From positions 1 through 8,095 of the forward strand of contig JACPDD010000040.1 in the NCBI GenBank assembly GCA_016184205.1: a stretch of 8,095 nucleotides of DNA, written 5' to 3'. Of the stretch, positions 5,787-8,095 are shown one piece after another. The stretch's first letter is position 1, and each line of letters starts with the position of its first letter. The notes under the pieces were generated by a model, which was not told the DNA's origin, ran no database searches, and saw only the letters and a program-made list of their open reading frames with translations. This DNA is from Candidatus Levyibacteriota bacterium. Lineage in GTDB: Bacteria > Patescibacteriota > Microgenomatia > Levybacterales > UBA12049. Both the position numbers and the translations under genes were made by a program.

Positions 5787-6908
5787 ATGTTGATTAGGCC
5801 TCAAACAACTAATTTTGCAAAAATAAGAGTCTTCGGAATAGGTGGGGGTGGAGGTAATGCAATAGGGTCCATGATATCAAGTGGCAACATTCAGGGCGTA
5901 GATTTTGTTGCTGTAAACACGGATGCACAGGCTCTTCTTATGTGCCAAGCTGTGACCAAACTTCAAATCGGTGAAAACCTTACAAAAGGCTTAGGTTCAG
6001 GTGGCGATCCTGAAATAGGAAAAAATGCAGCAGAAGAATCTTCGGAAAAGATAAAGAGCATGCTTGAAGGGTCAGACATGGTTTTTTTGGCAGCAGGAAT
6101 GGGTGGGGGAACAGGTACAGGCGCAACGCCGATAATTGCAAAATTAGCAAAAGAAGTTGGAGCTTTAACAATTGCAGTTGTTACAAAACCATTTACTTTT
6201 GAAGGGACAAGAAGAATGGTTACGGCAGAGGACGGGCTTGAAGATCTTAAGGACAAAGTTGACACGCTGATTGTCATTCCAAATCAAAGAATATTGGATG
6301 TAGTTGACAGAAAGCTTTCTCTTCTTGAGGCATTCAGAGTTGCCGACTCGGTACTCACTCAAGGCGTTCAGGGAATTTCAGATTTAATTACAATGCCGGG
6401 ACTTATAAACGTTGACTTTGCAGATGTTAGAACAATTATGACAGATGCTGGAAGTGCCTTGATGGGAATTGGAACAGGAGTTGGGGAAAATAGGGCTCAG
6501 GCAGCGGCAAGAACATCAATTGCATCGCCTCTTCTTGAGATATCAATGGACGGCGCTCGCGGCGTATTGTTTAACATCACGGGAGGACCGGATATTACAA
6601 TGAGTGAAGTTGATGAAGCAGCAAAGATTATTTCAAGCGCTGCAGACCCCGACGCAAACATCATTTTTGGAGCAACAGTTGATGAGAGCATGCACGATCA
6701 GATAAAAATTACAGTAATAGCAACAGGATTTGACCAAGCAAGGCAAACTTTAAGAAGTTTTATGCCCCAGCAAGCAAGCCTTCCTAATAGTAATGTGAGC
6801 TCTGATTCCCAAGAGGAACCACCGCCTCCTGTTGAGGAAGCACCTCAAGAAAAAGAGGAAGATGATGACATCTTTGACATTCCCGCCTTTCTAAGACACA
6901 GAAATTAA
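5787..6908 (+). CDS. ftsZ: Cell division GTPase FtsZ
   Basis: Tubulin-like GTPase that polymerises into the Z ring at mid-cell. The 373 residues include GIGGGGGNA (17-25), NTDAQAL (44-50), the tubulin signature GGGTGTG (106-112), KPFTFEGTRR (134-143), NQRILD (166-171), the T7 catalytic loop NVDFADVR (208-215) that completes the GTPase site of the next subunit, and NITGGPDI (263-270). A short acidic, proline-containing linker (about 328-360) precedes the conserved C-terminal peptide DIFDIPAFLRHRN (361-373), which binds FtsA. All catalytic elements are intact. It has its own promoter and a leader of about 14 nt. Arginine codons are AGA/AGG in 14 of 15 cases, a useful reference for the host's codon use. 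Confidence 0.97.
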   Translation: MLIRPQTTNFAKIRVFGIGGGGGNAIGSMISSGNIQGVDFVAVNTDAQALLMCQAVTKLQIGENLTKGLGSGGDPEIGKNAAEESSEKIKSMLEGSDMVFLAAGMGGGTGTGATPIIAKLAKEVGALTIAVVTKPFTFEGTRRMVTAEDGLEDLKDKVDTLIVIPNQRILDVVDRKLSLLEAFRVADSVLTQGVQGISDLITMPGLINVDFADVRTIMTDAGSALMGIGTGVGENRAQAAARTSIASPLLEISMDGARGVLFNITGGPDITMSEVDEAAKIISSAADPDANIIFGATVDESMHDQIKITVIATGFDQARQTLRSFMPQQASLPNSNVSSDSQEEPPPPVEEAPQEKEEDDDIFDIPAFLRHRN

Positions 6909-6913
6909 ATATT

Positions 6914-7456
6914 ATGCAATCAAAAGAACATTCTCCTACCGGCCAGAACCCCGATGAGATCGCCGCGGGTATTGACGGTGCGGCGCGGTTCGCCAGTCAA
7001 CTAACACTGTCCGATGAGGCCAGGAAACAACTCAACGGTGTACTCCAGAATGCACGCTCTTGCATGGGTGAGCAGGCCGGTTCGCCAGTGCGCATTGCTT
7101 CTGACTTGTCGGTCGCAGCCTTGAGTATGCTGGAGGCCTTCGTTACTGCCAACGAGGAGTCGCATGGCGCTTCCGGTATTTCGCGCGAGGACGCACAAGA
7201 CTGGCTGTTGCATATTCTTCCCCAAATGCCCGCCTTTGAGCGTGTGCTGGTCGACGACACCAGCGGCAGTACAGCCCGGTTTTACGGGTCTTTTCTCATC
7301 CGGAATGACACCACCGCAGCGGGGAGCAACAGTCTAGAGGAAATAGGAGACGCAGCACGGTGCTTCCAGCGGTTGGTAGCTTTGGAATTTTTGATCCGAT
7401 TCCCCGGGGAGTTCCCTCCCCCTCAAGCGGCTGGTGTCAGTCCTCAAAACATTTAA
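6914..7456 (+). CDS. Unrecognised GC-rich 180-residue protein, probably foreign
   Basis: I do not recognise this protein. It starts 5 nt after the ftsZ stop. It is mostly helical in appearance, has no signal peptide or membrane helix, and contains three scattered cysteines (50, 150 and none paired as CxxC) and a Pro-rich C-terminal tail (FPPPQ, 167-171). From about residue 9 the DNA changes abruptly from AT-rich to GC-rich. A hand count of 52 codons from residue 9 gives G+C of about 69, 52 and 63 percent at codon positions 1, 2 and 3, a pattern expected of real coding DNA. Arginine is CGN in 10 of 11 cases, opposite to ftsZ. It therefore looks like a recently acquired gene, or a strain-specific insert, using ftsZ transcription. 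The other reading frames in this stretch do not show better coding character. An assembly artefact is less likely since normal AT-rich sequence lies on both sides. Confidence 0.6.
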   Translation: MQSKEHSPTGQNPDEIAAGIDGAARFASQLTLSDEARKQLNGVLQNARSCMGEQAGSPVRIASDLSVAALSMLEAFVTANEESHGASGISREDAQDWLLHILPQMPAFERVLVDDTSGSTARFYGSFLIRNDTTAAGSNSLEEIGDAARCFQRLVALEFLIRFPGEFPPPQAAGVSPQNI

Positions 7457-7530
7457 CCTCAGCAACACTTTTACAATTTTGACTTAGCCTCAAAACCATG
7501 TCGTAATATCGCGGTTGTGCGACATAATTA
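7457..7530. other. Convergent intergenic gap with short inverted and direct repeats
   Basis: This 74-bp gap separates the ends of two convergent genes. It holds a 6-bp inverted repeat ATGTCG/CGACAT (7498-7503 and 7520-7525, 16-nt loop), a second AT-rich one TTTTGA/TCAAAA (7477-7482 and 7490-7495, 7-nt loop), and one copy of CCTCAAAAC (7488-7496) that also occurs at 7442-7450 inside the preceding ORF. Neither hairpin is followed by a proper U-run on either strand, so I do not call a rho-independent terminator. Confidence 0.4.
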
Positions 7531-8095
7531 TTATACTTTCCAAATTTCGAGAGCAAGTTTAGCTAGTCTTTTTTGTCGTTCTTGAATATCTTCTTTTGTA
7601 AATTCATCATAATCCGCTAGTTCTTGAGTGAGTTTTATACGGCTTTCCTTTCCGTATTCTTTCTTTTTTGTCTTAAAATCCCTATTTCCGGCAGATTTAT
7701 TTGATTTTCCTGTTAATAAAGTCATATTTCCAAGTCTTTGCCAAAAAGTATCCCTACCTTCCCAATCAGATCCTTCTGGTAGAATATGCTCAAGGGTAAG
7801 ATCTTCCCAATCTAGTTTTGCAGAGCCTCTACTTAAAAGATTATCAATTTTTAATAAGATATATTTTCCTATTTGATTAGTAGCCTCGTAGATTTTGAAA
7901 TTTACCTCAAAAACTTCGTCTGGAATCTCTTTAGCTAATTGATTGAGTTTTTCAATTACACCGTTTATGCTCTTTTTATGTTTAATTACTTGAGAAAGTT
8001 TGTAATACTCACTTTCCAAGATTTTAGCGTCTTTGCTGGAGATTGTGCTATGTCTAAAGGTTAATGTTTCAATTGCTTCGCAGAGCTTTAAGAAT
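7531..8095 (-). CDS. DUF1524/GmrSD-type HNH nuclease protein, C-terminal part
   Basis: The minus-strand frame is open from the right edge to a TAA at 7531, so at least 187 residues are visible and the N-terminus is outside the window. A TTG at 8019 lies inside this frame, but the 25 codons before it are also open and look like the same protein (TLTFRHSTISS), so it should not be taken as the start. The region around LEHILPE (102-107 of the visible part), LGNMTLL (121-127) and GNRDFKTKK (136-144) matches the His-Me/HNH-like DUF1524 domain, with H103 and several Asn as likely active-site residues. DUF1524 commonly follows a DUF262 ParB-like NTPase domain in GmrSD-type proteins, which cleave modified phage DNA. 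The DUF262 part is expected further right but not seen. Convergent with the GC-rich ORF. Confidence 0.8.
   Translation of the reverse strand, partial: FLKLCEAIETLTFRHSTISSKDAKILESEYYKLSQVIKHKKSINGVIEKLNQLAKEIPDEVFEVNFKIYEATNQIGKYILLKIDNLLSRGSAKLDWEDLTLEHILPEGSDWEGRDTFWQRLGNMTLLTGKSNKSAGNRDFKTKKKEYGKESRIKLTQELADYDEFTKEDIQERQKRLAKLALEIWKV

Noticed and set aside
6874..6879. TTGACA as a -35 box for the GC-rich ORF
   Set aside because: It encodes part of the conserved FtsZ C-terminal peptide and no -10 lies at 16-18 nt; the nearest TTAAAT is 25 nt away.
6997..7260. Minus-strand ORFs opposite the GC-rich ORF
   Set aside because: The plus frame shows the codon-position composition expected of coding DNA and a start tightly linked to ftsZ; the antisense frames are side effects of GC-rich DNA having few stops.
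7451..7525. Integron attC site after the GC-rich ORF
   Set aside because: An ATTTAAC at the stop codon fits the RYYYAAC core, but no complementary GTTRRRY partner follows (GTTGTGC does not match), and no integron features are visible.
7517..7545. dif/Xer recombination site
   Set aside because: GTGCGACATAATTATTATAC has only loose similarity to one Xer half-site, and the second half does not match.
8017..8019. TTG start for the DUF1524 protein
   Set aside because: The frame stays open upstream to the window edge with sequence fitting the same family, so the gene is truncated by the window rather than starting here.

Overview
The window is a compact cell-wall and cell-division (dcw-type) gene cluster from an AT-rich bacterium that uses the standard code. 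Several traits point to the Candidate Phyla Radiation (Patescibacteria), most likely a Microgenomates-like lineage: short divergent dcw proteins, near-zero intergenic spacing, almost exclusive AGA/AGG arginine codons, no recognisable Shine-Dalgarno sequence before any start, and an abbreviated gene order. This placement is inference from sequence style; there is no rRNA or ribosomal-protein gene here to confirm it.

Layout. 1-345 (minus) is the N-terminal part of a protein built from tandem four-cysteine zinc ribbons, running off the left edge. A divergent promoter region (346-431) separates it from the plus-strand cluster: mraY (432-1439), ftsW (1445-2515), murG (2533-3636), a very short ftsQ-like gene (3614-4024), ftsA (4030-5322), a NUDIX hydrolase (5327-5737), ftsZ (5787-6908) and an unrecognised 180-residue ORF (6914-7456). 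A 74-bp convergent gap follows. The last gene (minus, 7531 to the right edge) is the C-terminal part of a DUF1524/GmrSD-type HNH nuclease protein, probably a phage-defence gene.

How the genes work together. MraY makes lipid I, MurG turns it into lipid II, and FtsW polymerises lipid II at the septum. FtsZ forms the division ring, FtsA anchors it to the membrane, and the FtsQ-like protein would link the ring to the septal synthesis machinery. murC, murD, murB, ddl and ftsI, which commonly lie among these genes, are absent from the window.

Points worth attention: (i) -10 boxes sit only 6-8 nt before the ATG of the zinc-ribbon gene, mraY and murG, which predicts leaderless mRNAs; (ii) the FtsQ-like protein appears to lack a POTRA domain; (iii) a NUDIX gene interrupts the ftsA-ftsZ pair, and ftsZ has its own near-consensus promoter just after it; (iv) the ORF directly behind ftsZ is GC-rich and uses CGN arginine codons (10 of 11) whereas ftsZ uses AGR (14 of 15), so it looks foreign; (v) MraY and MurG carry altered signature motifs; (vi) a 7-bp tandem repeat lies inside murG. 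I found no RNA gene, insertion sequence, CRISPR array or convincing terminator.
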